NCBI GenBank assembly: GCA_003233055.1
Contig: QIKP01000006.1
Span: 1-64,000 of the forward strand
Direction of reading: 5' to 3'
From: Planctomycetaceae bacterium
GTDB taxonomy: Bacteria; Planctomycetota; Planctomycetia; Pirellulales; Lacipirellulaceae
DNA: 64,000 bases
Below the pieces are notes generated by a model, which was not told the origin of the DNA, made no database searches, and was given only the letters and a program-made list of their open reading frames with translations. Of this stretch, positions 27,321 to 36,644 are shown piece by piece. A program made the position numbers and the translations under genes. Within the stretch, counting starts at the first letter, position 1. Each line of letters starts with the position of its first letter.

Positions 27321-28451
27321 TCACCCGCGAGCCAATGCGTCGGATTGATCGACGAAGTCGTCCCCATCCCAATCGGCGTCGGCCTGGATCATCTTTTTCT
27401 TATCGTGCTCTGCTTTTTTTGCCGCACGGGCTTCGGCTTGCTTGACCACCAAGTCGGCGTGCGTCGTGAAGTACTGCAATGAATGGCCTTTGAAATCCTC
27501 GAGGGTTTCAAACTGATGCTGTGCCATGAACTCCAACAATTGCTCCTTCATCGGCTGCACGCAGCGGTACCCCCTTTTCATCACGCCGGTACAGACTTGC
27601 ACCGTGTCACACCCAAGAAGAAGGAACTGGGCCGCATCGCGTCCGGTCTCGATGCCGCCAATGCCCGAGAGCGTTCGGCCGGGGAATTCGTCGCGAATCA
27701 CTATGGCGATTTCCATGCACATCCGCAGTGCGATCGGCATGACCGCCTGACAGGAGTAGCCTCCCGGCGTGGTGTAGCCTTCGACGGTTGGCTCGGGGCG
27801 GAGTGTTTCGAGGTCGACCCCCAGCACGCTTCGGATCGTATTGATTGCCGCGATGCCATTGCAGCCCGCACGAAGGCTAGCACGGGTCGGGTCTTCGATA
27901 TGCGTGACGTTCGGAGTCATCTTTACCCAGACAGGGAGCTTTGCCACCTCCATCACCCAGCCGCAAACCTCCTCGAGTATTGCAGGATTTTCTCCCATCG
28001 CCGCCCCCATTTGGCGTTCCGGCAAACCATGGGGACAACTCATGTTCAGCTCCAACGCATCGACGCCGGCCTCTTCGCATCGACCAACGATCTCTTGCCA
28101 GGCGTCCTTGTTGAATTCTTCCATGATCGACGCGATCAGCACGCCGTCGGGATACTTGTCCTTCACTTGCTTAAACTCATCGAGCCAAGTCTCGAACGGG
28201 CGGTCGCTAATCAACTCGATATTTTCCCAACCATAAATTTCGTTACTCTCTCGGCTCCTCAATCGCGCGTAGCGCGGCTGGACGTTGGTGACCTTCGAGG
28301 CATCCAGGCTGACCGTTTTGCAGATCACCGCCCCCCAACCTTCGTCAAACGCCTTCCCGATCACATTGGCATTCGTCCCAGGCGGGCCCGAAGCAATGAC
28401 AAACGGATTCGGAAGTTGGAGGCCGTTGACCGTGGTGGCAAGTGTGGACAT
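27321..28451 (-). CDS. preA: Dihydropyrimidine dehydrogenase subunit PreA-like flavoprotein
   Basis: FMN-dependent TIM-barrel enzyme of the dihydropyrimidine/dihydroorotate dehydrogenase group, 376 aa. Signatures: GLQLPNPFVIASGPPG at the N-terminus, ELNMSCPHG (catalytic loop), GIGGIETGRDAAQF (FMN phosphate site). It reduces uracil or thymine to the dihydro form (or the reverse). Typical PreA ends with a 2[4Fe-4S] ferredoxin domain; here the tail is charged, Lys/Asp-rich and has no Cys, so electrons must come from a partner, and no preT lies next to it. It is between an aminotransferase gene (34 bp upstream of the ORF) and the Rieske gene. Confidence 0.88.
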   Translation of the reverse strand: MSTLATTVNGLQLPNPFVIASGPPGTNANVIGKAFDEGWGAVICKTVSLDASKVTNVQPRYARLRSRESNEIYGWENIELISDRPFETWLDEFKQVKDKYPDGVLIASIMEEFNKDAWQEIVGRCEEAGVDALELNMSCPHGLPERQMGAAMGENPAILEEVCGWVMEVAKLPVWVKMTPNVTHIEDPTRASLRAGCNGIAAINTIRSVLGVDLETLRPEPTVEGYTTPGGYSCQAVMPIALRMCMEIAIVIRDEFPGRTLSGIGGIETGRDAAQFLLLGCDTVQVCTGVMKRGYRCVQPMKEQLLEFMAQHQFETLEDFKGHSLQYFTTHADLVVKQAEARAAKKAEHDKKKMIQADADWDGDDFVDQSDALARG

Positions 28452-28485
28452 GGTAATTATCTTCCGTAAATTCCGTGGATCCTGT

Positions 28486-29844
28486 CTAGTTTCCCTTGAT
28501 CACGTCGAGGCTTTCATCCAGCATTGCCACAAGGTACTCGGCGTCGTCTTGGGTGATGCACATGGGAGGTTTGATGCGGAGGGTGTTGCCGAAGAGGCCT
28601 CCTTTGCCGAGGATCACCCCGCGATGTTTCATCGCTTCGAGGAGGTCGGCCGCTTCGCTGGTGGCGGGCTCTTTGGTCTTGCGGTCTCGGACCAATTCTA
28701 CTCCCAGCATAAGCCCCATGCCACGTACCTCGCCGACGAGCGGATGCTTTTCTTGCAGTTCACGGAGCTGATCGATCAAGTAATCACCCACCTCCAGGCA
28801 GTTCTGTTGCAGGCCTTCTTCCTCGATCACTTCCAGCGTGGCCAGGCCTTGGGTCATGCTGATCGGGTTGCCTCCGTAGGTGTTGAAGTGAATGCGATTG
28901 GTCATCGCGTTAGAGATCGCTTCGGTTGTGGTCCACGCCCCGAGCGGGATGCCGTTGCCGATCCCCTTGGCCATGGTCACCCCGTCGGGGACGACGTCCC
29001 AATTTTGATGCGACCAAAAATGCTTGCCCGTCCTTCCAAATCCGCCCTGCACTTCGTCGGCAATGCAAAGCCCGCCATGTTGCCGGACAATGTCGTAAAC
29101 GATCGAGAAGAACTCCTTGGGGGGCACGACGGCACCCCCAACGCCTTGAATCGGTTCGCCGATAAAGCAAGCGATCTCGCCCGGTGTCTCGTACTGGATC
29201 ACTTCCTTGATGTCATGAGCACACTTCAGATCGCACGAAGGATACTCCAGCCCGTAGGGGCAGCGGTAGCAATAGCCGGCGTGCGAATGATGGATGCCTG
29301 GCGCGGAATTCGATTTGAACTTCCAACTACCATGGGCGGTGAGGCCCATGGCGGTGGCGGTGCCGCCATGGTAGCCGTTGCGCAGGGCAATCACCTCGGT
29401 GTTGCCTGTCTTCTCGCGGCAGGAGAGGATCGCAATCTCGTTCGCCTCGCTTCCAGAGTTCGTAAAGTAGGTCCGCGAAAGTCCCTCCGGCATTTTATCG
29501 GCAAGTTTCTCAGCAAACTGGGCGATCGTCGGGTGCAAGTAGAGGGTGGTAGCATGTTGCAAGCAACCCGTCTGCTGACGCACCTTCTCGATCACCTTGG
29601 GATGGCAATGGCCGACACTTACCGTCACGATCCCGGCAAAGGCGTCGAGGTAACGTTTGCCCGTCTCATCCCACAAATACTGCATGTGGCCCTCGACGAC
29701 CATGAGTGGTTCGCGGTAGTAGGTGAGCACGCCAGGCGAGACGTATTCTTTGCGGAGGGCAATCACCTCGTCACGCGACGGGCCGGCGTAGGGCTGCGGC
29801 TGGTGATCGATGATCGGGAGTTGGTAATTCGTTTTCGCGGCCAT
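28486..29844 (-). CDS. Class III aminotransferase (beta-alanine/AGXT2 type)
   Basis: PLP-dependent class III aminotransferase, 452 aa. Motifs: GIVTVSVGHCHPKV, GSEANEIAIL, CIADEVQGGFGRTG (PLP Asp) and TMAKGIGNG with the PLP lysine. It is close to the alanine-glyoxylate/beta-alanine-pyruvate aminotransferases. I chose MAAKTN (29844) because AAGGAAATCCCC precedes it; an upstream ATG adds 9 residues. With preA, beta-ureidopropionase (30700-31572) and mmsA (31791-33299) it fits reductive pyrimidine catabolism, where it would turn beta-alanine into malonate semialdehyde. First gene of a three-gene minus-strand operon. Confidence 0.88.
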   Translation of the reverse strand: MAAKTNYQLPIIDHQPQPYAGPSRDEVIALRKEYVSPGVLTYYREPLMVVEGHMQYLWDETGKRYLDAFAGIVTVSVGHCHPKVIEKVRQQTGCLQHATTLYLHPTIAQFAEKLADKMPEGLSRTYFTNSGSEANEIAILSCREKTGNTEVIALRNGYHGGTATAMGLTAHGSWKFKSNSAPGIHHSHAGYCYRCPYGLEYPSCDLKCAHDIKEVIQYETPGEIACFIGEPIQGVGGAVVPPKEFFSIVYDIVRQHGGLCIADEVQGGFGRTGKHFWSHQNWDVVPDGVTMAKGIGNGIPLGAWTTTEAISNAMTNRIHFNTYGGNPISMTQGLATLEVIEEEGLQQNCLEVGDYLIDQLRELQEKHPLVGEVRGMGLMLGVELVRDRKTKEPATSEAADLLEAMKHRGVILGKGGLFGNTLRIKPPMCITQDDAEYLVAMLDESLDVIKGN

Positions 29845-29930
29845 GGGGATTTCCTTGCGGTTCTGGGGCATTGCTTACCTTTCCCGCTCGACGTCGACAC
29901 TCTTCGGGAACTCGCGAGTGAAAACCTCTT

Positions 29931-29970
29931 CGACGATTCAAGACGATTCAAGACGATTCAAGACGATTCA
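29931..29970. repeat. Four tandem copies of a 10-bp unit
   Basis: AGACGATTCA or a one-base variant is repeated four times directly upstream of the aminotransferase operon. It lies in the likely promoter region, so copy number could affect expression, or it is simple slippage. Confidence 0.85.
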
Positions 29971-30076
29971 ACATGATGTAATAGCCGGACCGCCACGCGG
30001 GCCGTGAATCGCGGCCCGGGTATTGGATTTCTTTCGACTCGCTGCCCAATACTCCCAATCATGGTACAATAACCTC

Positions 30077-30688
30077 ATGGGACCTCAAACCTCACAAACA
30101 ACCGTCGTCGGATTTGGCGAAGACTTGCTCGAAAGGATGGTGCGGGCTGTGGAAAAGGTACGCGAACGCTTACGCCGATCGACCGCCGCATTAGAAGCCG
30201 CCGGTTTGCCGTACGCCGTGATTGGTGGCAACGCTGTTGCAGCATGGGTTTCAACGGTTGATCCCGGTGCTGCACGAAACACGGCTGATGTTGATCTGAT
30301 GGTCAACCGCAGCGACTTCGAGGCCGTAAAATCGGCACTAACCGGAGTCGGATTCGTTCATCACGAACTAATGGGCATGGAGATGTTTCTCGATGCCCCC
30401 AATGGAAGCCCTCGCGATGCGGTGCATCTGCTATTTGCCGGCGAGAAGGTACGCCACGATTACCACGCCGCCGCGCCACATTTGTCCGCGAGCGTGGGGC
30501 ATGAGGCATTTCAACTGCTCGAATTGAAATCGCTCGTTATCATGAAGCTGACGTCGTTTCGCGATAAGGACCGCACCCACCTGCGCGACATGATCGAAGT
30601 CCGATTGCTAGACGAGTCGTGGCCTGCCAATTTCCATCCAGAATTAGGCAAGCGGCTTCAAGAGTTGCTGGACGATCCGGACGGGTAA
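30077..30688 (+). CDS. Nucleotidyltransferase-like protein (AbiEii/MNT-type fold)
   Basis: 203 aa from the ATG at 30077. The central part, PYAVIGGNAVAAWV followed by RNTADVDLMV, matches the nucleotidyltransferase core GG...D-x-D, and the C-terminal half is helical (LELKSLVIMKLTSFRDKDRTHLRDM). Such proteins are often found as the enzyme part of toxin-antitoxin or abortive-infection pairs, but no partner gene is next to it. A TACAAT box lies at 30065-30070. It interrupts the minus-strand pyrimidine genes, suggesting a later insertion. A start 18 codons upstream is less likely. Confidence 0.75.
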   Translation: MGPQTSQTTVVGFGEDLLERMVRAVEKVRERLRRSTAALEAAGLPYAVIGGNAVAAWVSTVDPGAARNTADVDLMVNRSDFEAVKSALTGVGFVHHELMGMEMFLDAPNGSPRDAVHLLFAGEKVRHDYHAAAPHLSASVGHEAFQLLELKSLVIMKLTSFRDKDRTHLRDMIEVRLLDESWPANFHPELGKRLQELLDDPDG

Positions 30689-30699
30689 AGCGGTTGCTC

Positions 30700-31572
30700 T
30701 TACGGTTCCACGATCGCACCGTACGTCTCGGGTCGGCGGTCGCGGAAGAACTGCCAGGTGTTGCGGACTTCCCGAATCATGTCGAAATCCATGTCGGCGA
30801 TGACAATGTCGTCTTCGGTTCGCTTCTCGCTTTGGGCGACAAACTGCCCTCGCGGGTCGACGAAGTAGCTCTGGCCATAGAACTCGCCCATGCGCCAAGG
30901 CTCTTCCCAGCCAGGGCGGTTGATCGCGCCGACGAAATACTGATTCGCCACCGCGTGGGCCGGCTGCTCCAGTTTCCAAAGGTACTCGCTCAGACCGGCG
31001 ACCGTCGCGGAAGGATTGAAAACAATCTCCGCGCCAGCAAGTCCAAGGCATCGTGCGCCCTCGGGGAAATGCCGATCGTAACAGATGTAGACCCCCACTT
31101 TGCCGATCTTGGTGTCGAAGACGGGGTAACCAAGGTTGCCTGGCTTGAAGTAGAATTTTTCCCAGAAGCCTGGATGGCATTGGGGAATGTGAATTTTTCG
31201 GAACTTGCCAAGGTACTTGCCGTCGGCATCGATCACCGCGGCCGTGTTGTAATAAACGCCCGAGATATCTTCTTCGTACATCGGAACGACAAGCACCATC
31301 TGGTGCTTCTTTGCGAGTCCCTGCATCAGCTTGGTCGTCGGACCGTCGGGGATTCGCTCGGTCGTGTCGTACCACTTCGTCTCTTGCTCGCAACAGAAGT
31401 AGGGTCCATAAAAAATTTCCTGCAAACAGCAGACCTGCGCCCCTTGGTCCGCTGCCTGGGCAATCATCTCGACATGCTTCTCGATCATCGCCTGCTTAAT
31501 CTTTGCCACAGGCGAAGAGCCTGATTCACAGAGAGTCGCCTGAATCAAAGCACCGCGAACGATACGAGACAT
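30700..31572 (-). CDS. Nitrilase-superfamily amidohydrolase, probable beta-ureidopropionase
   Basis: 290-aa carbon-nitrogen hydrolase with the complete catalytic triad Glu52 (CLQEIF), Lys126 (KFRKIHIP) and Cys164 (YICYDRHFPE). The close resemblance to N-carbamoyl-beta-alanine amidohydrolases and the neighbouring preA, aminotransferase and mmsA genes suggest cleavage of N-carbamoyl-beta-alanine to beta-alanine, CO2 and ammonia. N-carbamoylputrescine amidase is the main alternative. Cytoplasmic. The dihydropyrimidinase that would make its substrate is not in the window. Confidence 0.88.
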   Translation of the reverse strand: MSRIVRGALIQATLCESGSSPVAKIKQAMIEKHVEMIAQAADQGAQVCCLQEIFYGPYFCCEQETKWYDTTERIPDGPTTKLMQGLAKKHQMVLVVPMYEEDISGVYYNTAAVIDADGKYLGKFRKIHIPQCHPGFWEKFYFKPGNLGYPVFDTKIGKVGVYICYDRHFPEGARCLGLAGAEIVFNPSATVAGLSEYLWKLEQPAHAVANQYFVGAINRPGWEEPWRMGEFYGQSYFVDPRGQFVAQSEKRTEDDIVIADMDFDMIREVRNTWQFFRDRRPETYGAIVEP

Positions 31573-31790
31573 GGTAGATTCCTGGAAAGAGAGTGGCGGG
31601 ATAGTTGGCGTCGCAATTCGTTGGCGTTTTCTTGGTCAGCGGCGTGGTAACCCCATGCGCGGGCCAACCGCTTGCGTCGGTCGGTCTTCCACCAACCGTG
31701 CGGCCGCATCAACATGCTTGGTGGCAGCGGAACGATCCGTTATGCTAGCGGAATTGCCACCCGCCTCCAACTCCGTCCGCCGAGATTCCC

Positions 31791-33299
31791 ATGAGTTCCG
31801 CTGTTACCCCAGCCAACATCGTCCCCCAGCTTTGCGGGGATCGTTGGCAAACGATGGAATCGGACCGGTGGACCGAGGTTTACAATCCGTCCAACGGACA
31901 AGTGATCGCCCGCACTCCGCTCGCAACCGCCGACGAGACCGCCACGGTCGTCGAAGCGGCCGCCGCAGCGTTTCCCGCGTGGCGAGAGACGCCCGTTATC
32001 GACCGGGCCAGGGTGATGTTTCGCTACCGAGCCCTCCTGGACGAACACTTCGAGGAACTTGCCGCGATCGTGACCCGCGAGCATGGCAAAACACTTGCCG
32101 AATCCCGGGCGGAGGTGAATCGTGGTATCGAGATGGTAGAATTCGCCGCCGGCATTCCGAGTTTGATGATGGGCGAATCGCTTCCGAACATCGCGCGCGG
32201 CGTCGATGCCGAGACGGCGAGGCATCCCGTAGGTGTTTGCGTTGGAATCACGCCGTACAATTTCCCCAACATGGTGCCTCTCTGGATGTTTCCGGTCGCC
32301 ATCGTTTGCGGCAACACGTTCGTGCTCAAGCCATCCGAAAAGGTGCCACTCTCTGCGGTCCGCATGATCGAGCTACTTCTCGAAGCCGGTTTACCGCCAG
32401 GTGTGATGAACCTGGTGCATGGCGACAAGGAATGCGTCGACGCGCTGCTCGCGCATCCCGAGGTGGCGGCGATCTCTTTCGTTGGTTCGACGCCGATCGC
32501 CAAATCCATTTACGAGGCGGGCACCGCAAATGGCAAGCGAGTTCAATCGGCCGGTGGTGCAAAGAATCACCTGATCATCATGCCTGACGCCGACATGGAT
32601 TCGACCGTCCAAGCGCTCGCAGCCAGTGCTTACGGTTGCGCTGGTCAAAGGTGCATGGCGGGGAGTTTGGCGGTGGCGGTCGGCGGGGCAGGGGACCCCG
32701 TGGTAGAAAGCTTGATCGAGTTTGCAACCAACCTGCGCGTCGGCCCCAGCGATGGCGACGAACAGATCGACATGGGCCCGGTAATTCGCGACGACCACCG
32801 GCAGCGCGTCGCTCAGTACATCGACATCGCTGCGGAGGAAGGAGCAACCATCGCGCTCGATGGCCGCCGCGAATTTGCCGGCGACGGTTTCCTCGTCGGG
32901 CCAAGCGTTGTCGATCATGTGACGCCGGAGATGCGCGTTGTCAAAGAGGAGATATTCGGCCCAGTCCTTTCGGTCGCGCGTGTCGATTCGCTCGACGATG
33001 CGTTGGCGATCGGCGATGGCTGTGAGTACGGGAACGGAGCGGTGATTTTCACTCGCAGTGGTCACGCGGCTAGGCATTTTAAGCAGCACTTCAACGCCGG
33101 CATGATTGGCATCAACGTCGGCGTGCCCGCGCCAATGGCTTGGTTCCCCTTTACCGGATGGAACCACTCGTTCTTCGGCGACCTCCACATGCAAGGGACC
33201 GAGGGGATTCACTTTTACACCCGGCAGAAAGTCACGCTGACGCGCTGGCCCCAAGAAGGCGAGTCGCATCTCGATCCGGTCTGGAAAAGCGGGAAGTAA
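31791..33299 (+). CDS. mmsA: CoA-acylating methylmalonate-semialdehyde dehydrogenase
   Basis: 502-aa aldehyde dehydrogenase of the MMSDH branch: converts methylmalonate or malonate semialdehyde plus CoA and NAD to propionyl- or acetyl-CoA. The catalytic Cys288 is in GCAGQRCMA; GGAKNH (residues 255-260) carries Asn where other ALDHs have the general-base Glu, as is normal for CoA-acylating MMSDH. ITPYNFPNMVPLWMFP is also typical. Divergent from the beta-ureidopropionase gene (218-bp gap). It completes beta-alanine breakdown and could feed propionyl-CoA to the PrpD-type pathway. Confidence 0.94.
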   Translation: MSSAVTPANIVPQLCGDRWQTMESDRWTEVYNPSNGQVIARTPLATADETATVVEAAAAAFPAWRETPVIDRARVMFRYRALLDEHFEELAAIVTREHGKTLAESRAEVNRGIEMVEFAAGIPSLMMGESLPNIARGVDAETARHPVGVCVGITPYNFPNMVPLWMFPVAIVCGNTFVLKPSEKVPLSAVRMIELLLEAGLPPGVMNLVHGDKECVDALLAHPEVAAISFVGSTPIAKSIYEAGTANGKRVQSAGGAKNHLIIMPDADMDSTVQALAASAYGCAGQRCMAGSLAVAVGGAGDPVVESLIEFATNLRVGPSDGDEQIDMGPVIRDDHRQRVAQYIDIAAEEGATIALDGRREFAGDGFLVGPSVVDHVTPEMRVVKEEIFGPVLSVARVDSLDDALAIGDGCEYGNGAVIFTRSGHAARHFKQHFNAGMIGINVGVPAPMAWFPFTGWNHSFFGDLHMQGTEGIHFYTRQKVTLTRWPQEGESHLDPVWKSGK

Positions 33300-33683
33300 T
33301 CCGTACCGTTCCTCTTCAAGTCTTCCGTGAAACAGATGTAGTGAATCGATAAAAGCAAGAGGACCCCGAATAGCCGACGAGCTACGCCTCATCGGGGGCC
33401 GCGTCTCCCCGACGAGGCGTAGCTTGTCGGCTAGGTGGGGCTCCGCATTTCCAATCCGAACGACCGATTCATTCCGTGAACGGTTACGATTTTTGATTGA
33501 CGCTCCATGCCGTCGCTGGTACCTTGACCCTCCTTGAGCAAAGCCGCCAAGAGGTTCCTGGAGGTCCTGCCCGCCGCCAACAACATCTCGGCCCGATGAA
33601 ATCTCCACCCGACTGAAATCTTCAACCGACTTGGGCCCCTTTCCTTCGGGCGATGGACTCCTTCTCTTCCACGAGCGACAGTC
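33300..33683. other. Gene-free region with an inverted pair of family A repeats
   Basis: Contains two facing copies of the family A palindrome (33371-33434, CGACGAGCTACGCCTC and its inverse), able to form a long hairpin downstream of mmsA and so a likely terminator, then GTGAACGGTTACG near 33476-33488. The last 150 bp before malate synthase should hold its promoter; none is clear. Confidence 0.6.
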
Positions 33684-35918
33684 ATGAATACGAAGACCGA
33701 CCGAACCGATCAGCATGGGCTGCAAATTGCGAACAGTTTTTTTGACTTTATCACGGTCGAAGTCCTTCCTGGCACCCAAGTCACGCCGGACGCTTTTTGG
33801 AAAACGCTCGCCCGCACGGTTGCGGAGCTGGGCTCGCGGAATCGCTCGCTACTCGCCAAGCGGGATTTCTTGCAAGCAAAAATCGATGCGTGGCACGATG
33901 CGCACCCCGGCGTGCCGATCGATCGCCAGGAATACCGTGAATTCCTTCTCGAAATCGGTTACCTCGTGCCCGAGCAGGGAGAGGTCGAGGTCACCACGAC
34001 GAATGTCGACCCGGAAATCGCGGAGGTGGCCGGGCCGCAGTTGGTGGTGCCGGTGATGAACGCACGGTTCGCCCTCAACGCCGCCAATGCTCGATGGGGG
34101 AGCCTGTTCGACGCCCTTTATGGGACCAACGCCATCGCCAATGTTGACTCGACTGCTACGGGCTACGACTCCAAGCGGGGCGAGCAAGTCATCGCCTACG
34201 CCTGCAATTTCCTCGACTCGGCAGTTCCTCTACAAGACGCACTCCACTCCGACGTCGCTCGCTACGTTTTCGAAAGGGGTGGGCTCGAAAGAGGGAGCCA
34301 GGGATTGGGGGCATTGATGACCGATGGTCGCGTTGCCAGGCTCATGCGTCCGGAGCAGTTCGTCGGTTTTGTTGGCGACGACTCGTTGGCCTCCCTGCTT
34401 CTACGGAACCATGGGCTCCATATCGAACTTCAGATCGATGCCTCGCACCTCATCGGCAAGGACTCGCCAGGAAATCTCAAGGATGTCGTCCTCGAATCGG
34501 CCCTCACCACGATTCAGGATTGCGAAGACTCGGTCGCGGCAGTCGATGCGGAAGACAAGGTCGTCGCCTATCGCAATTGGCTTGGACTGATGAAAGGGAA
34601 TCTGGAGGCAACGCTGGAAAAAAAGGGAAAGAAATTTACTCGCCGATTGAACCCCGATCGGGAGTATTCGACGCCAGAGGGAGGCAAGCTAACCTTGTCG
34701 GGGCGGAGTCTGCTGCTCGTACGTAACGTCGGGCACCTGATGACAACCGATGCCGTCTTGGATTCTGAGGGGCAGGAAATTCCTGAAGGATTTCTCGACG
34801 CGCTCGTCACTAGCGCCTGCGCCATCCACGACTTCCGTAAGCAGGGCGTCTCCGCCAATAGCCGGACTGGCAGCGTTTACATCGTCAAACCAAAGATGCA
34901 CGGTCCCGAAGAGGCACAGCTTACCAATGATCTGTTTCGCTGCGTGGAAAAGGGGCTTGGGCTTGCCTTCGGCACGATCAAAGTCGGGGTGATGGACGAG
35001 GAGCGTCGGACCACCCTGAACCTCAAAGAGTGCATCCGGGCGGTTCGCGAGCGATTGGTCTTTATCAACACTGGCTTCCTCGACCGAACGGGCGACGAGA
35101 TCCATACCAGTCGAAACGCCGGACCGTTTCTTCCCAAGGAAGCGATCAAGCAGCAGCCTTGGATCCAGGCCTACGAAGACTGGAACGTCGACATCGGGTT
35201 GGAATGCCAATTGCGGGGCAAGGCTCAGATCGGCAAGGGGATGTGGCCCAAACCGGACGAGATGCGGCAAATGCTGGCCACCAAGCAGGCGCATCCCGAG
35301 GCGGGTGCCAACACTGCCTGGGTCCCTTCGCCGACCGCCGCAGTGCTTCACGCCATGCACTACCATGCGGTCGACGTGAGCGCCCGACAGGCAACCCTTG
35401 CGTCGCGCCAGCGCGCGAGCCTGGACGACCTCCTCACCCTCCCGCTGCTCGGCGACACACCGCTCACTTCCGAACAGATTCAATCGGAACTCGACAACAA
35501 CACGCAAGGCATTCTTGGGTACGTGGTCCGCTGGATCGATCAAGGCATCGGATGCTCGAAGGTCCCTGACATCGACGACGTTGCTTTGATGGAAGACCGC
35601 GCGACGCTTCGCATTTCAAGCCAGCACATCGCCAACTGGCTCCAGCACGGGATTTGTAGCCAAGAGCAAGTACACGAAACGATGCGGCGGATGGCCCAAG
35701 TGGTGGATGGCCAAAATAGTGGCGACGTTGCTTACCAAAACATGGCGCCCGACTTCGACCAAAGCATCGCCTTTCAGGCGGCGTGCGACTTAGTCTTCCA
35801 AGGCGTCCTCCAAGGCGTCCTCCAAGGCATCGTCCAACCGAACGGCTACACGGAACCGATTCTCCACGCCCGCCGTCGCGAAGCGAAAGCAAAGCAGCGG
35901 CTCGGAGTAGAAATCTGA
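33684..35918 (+). CDS. glcB: Malate synthase G
   Basis: Condenses glyoxylate and acetyl-CoA to malate. 744 aa, somewhat longer than usual for the G isoform (about 720-730). Signatures: [63 protein letters not shown]. Near the C-terminus the usual join between LVFQG and [10 protein letters not shown] is expanded to [13 protein letters not shown], encoded by three 12-bp repeats (35799-35834); this explains most of the extra length. It is followed by glcG, the partner often seen in glc operons. Anaplerotic role fits acetyl-CoA from beta-alanine breakdown. Confidence 0.95.
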   Translation: MNTKTDRTDQHGLQIANSFFDFITVEVLPGTQVTPDAFWKTLARTVAELGSRNRSLLAKRDFLQAKIDAWHDAHPGVPIDRQEYREFLLEIGYLVPEQGEVEVTTTNVDPEIAEVAGPQLVVPVMNARFALNAANARWGSLFDALYGTNAIANVDSTATGYDSKRGEQVIAYACNFLDSAVPLQDALHSDVARYVFERGGLERGSQGLGALMTDGRVARLMRPEQFVGFVGDDSLASLLLRNHGLHIELQIDASHLIGKDSPGNLKDVVLESALTTIQDCEDSVAAVDAEDKVVAYRNWLGLMKGNLEATLEKKGKKFTRRLNPDREYSTPEGGKLTLSGRSLLLVRNVGHLMTTDAVLDSEGQEIPEGFLDALVTSACAIHDFRKQGVSANSRTGSVYIVKPKMHGPEEAQLTNDLFRCVEKGLGLAFGTIKVGVMDEERRTTLNLKECIRAVRERLVFINTGFLDRTGDEIHTSRNAGPFLPKEAIKQQPWIQAYEDWNVDIGLECQLRGKAQIGKGMWPKPDEMRQMLATKQAHPEAGANTAWVPSPTAAVLHAMHYHAVDVSARQATLASRQRASLDDLLTLPLLGDTPLTSEQIQSELDNNTQGILGYVVRWIDQGIGCSKVPDIDDVALMEDRATLRISSQHIANWLQHGICSQEQVHETMRRMAQVVDGQNSGDVAYQNMAPDFDQSIAFQAACDLVFQGVLQGVLQGIVQPNGYTEPILHARRREAKAKQRLGVEI

Positions 35919-36061
35919 GTTACCGTTCGCAGTCCGAAGAAGGAACCACGAGCAAGCGGAGCGCAACCCCGACCAGGATTGCACGGCCCCGACCAAGCTT
36001 GGTCGAGGCTAGGGGGCCCTCCTCTGTGGCTATTCGCTCACAACAACCCAAGGATCTCACG

Positions 36062-36484
36062 ATGCTTCAATTCAACCGACTTTCCATCGACGATGCCCAA
36101 CGTCTTATCGACGGAGCGCGCGATAAGGCGAACGAGATGGGGGTGCCGATGTGTATTGCCATCGTCGACGAATCAGGGAATTTGATCGCCTTCGAGCGGA
36201 TGGACGGGGGCAAGACTTCCAGTGTCATCGTGGCCCAAGACAAGGCTTACACTGCCGCAGCCGCGCGGAAGGCGACCCACGAGTACAACAAGGTAGCCCA
36301 GCCGGGAAGCCTTGCGTTTGGTATCCATACGGAAGTTGGCGGGCGGCTCTCGATTGTCGGGGGCGGACTTCCGGTCATCGTCGAGGGCCAAGTCGTCGGC
36401 GGCATTGGCCTCAGCTCGGGAACGCCCCAGCAAGACATGGAATGCGGGCAAGCCGGAATCGATCATTTTCTTGCGATCCAGTAG
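36062..36484 (+). CDS. glcG: GlcG/HbpS family heme-binding-like protein
   Basis: 140-aa GlcG/HbpS (DUF336) protein: CIAIVDESGNLIAFERMDGG, AARKATHEYNK and GGGLPVIVEGQVVGGIGLSSGTPQQD are the family's conserved regions. The start MLQFNRLS has AAGGA 7 bp upstream; the longer open frame overlaps the malate synthase end and is rejected. Found in glycolate-utilisation loci beside glcB as here, exact role uncertain; members bind heme or act as corrinoid/cobalamin-related adaptors. 143 bp after glcB with a family B palindrome between. Confidence 0.9.
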   Translation: MLQFNRLSIDDAQRLIDGARDKANEMGVPMCIAIVDESGNLIAFERMDGGKTSSVIVAQDKAYTAAAARKATHEYNKVAQPGSLAFGIHTEVGGRLSIVGGGLPVIVEGQVVGGIGLSSGTPQQDMECGQAGIDHFLAIQ

Positions 36485-36644
36485 CGCCCCGAAACGGCCC
36501 CCACCTGGTCGACGAAAAAAAACTTTCCCTCCCGAGGGGGAACTTTTCTTTGAAGAGAAGCGTCCAAATTTCCCTGCGTTCGCTCCGATTTCTGGGATAC
36601 GATGCAGTCCCTATCAAGTCACTTTCCCCCAAGGGATAGAAAAA

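Noticed and set aside
28285-29976. 563-codon plus-strand frame
   Set aside because: Antisense to preA and the class III aminotransferase; its content is explained by GC-rich codon use of those genes.
32391-33779. 462-codon minus-strand frame
   Set aside because: Antisense to mmsA, whose motifs are complete.
36312-36644. Upstream extension of the giant A2M-like frame
   Set aside because: It runs through the end of glcG in another frame; the signal peptide and ribosome binding site support 36645.
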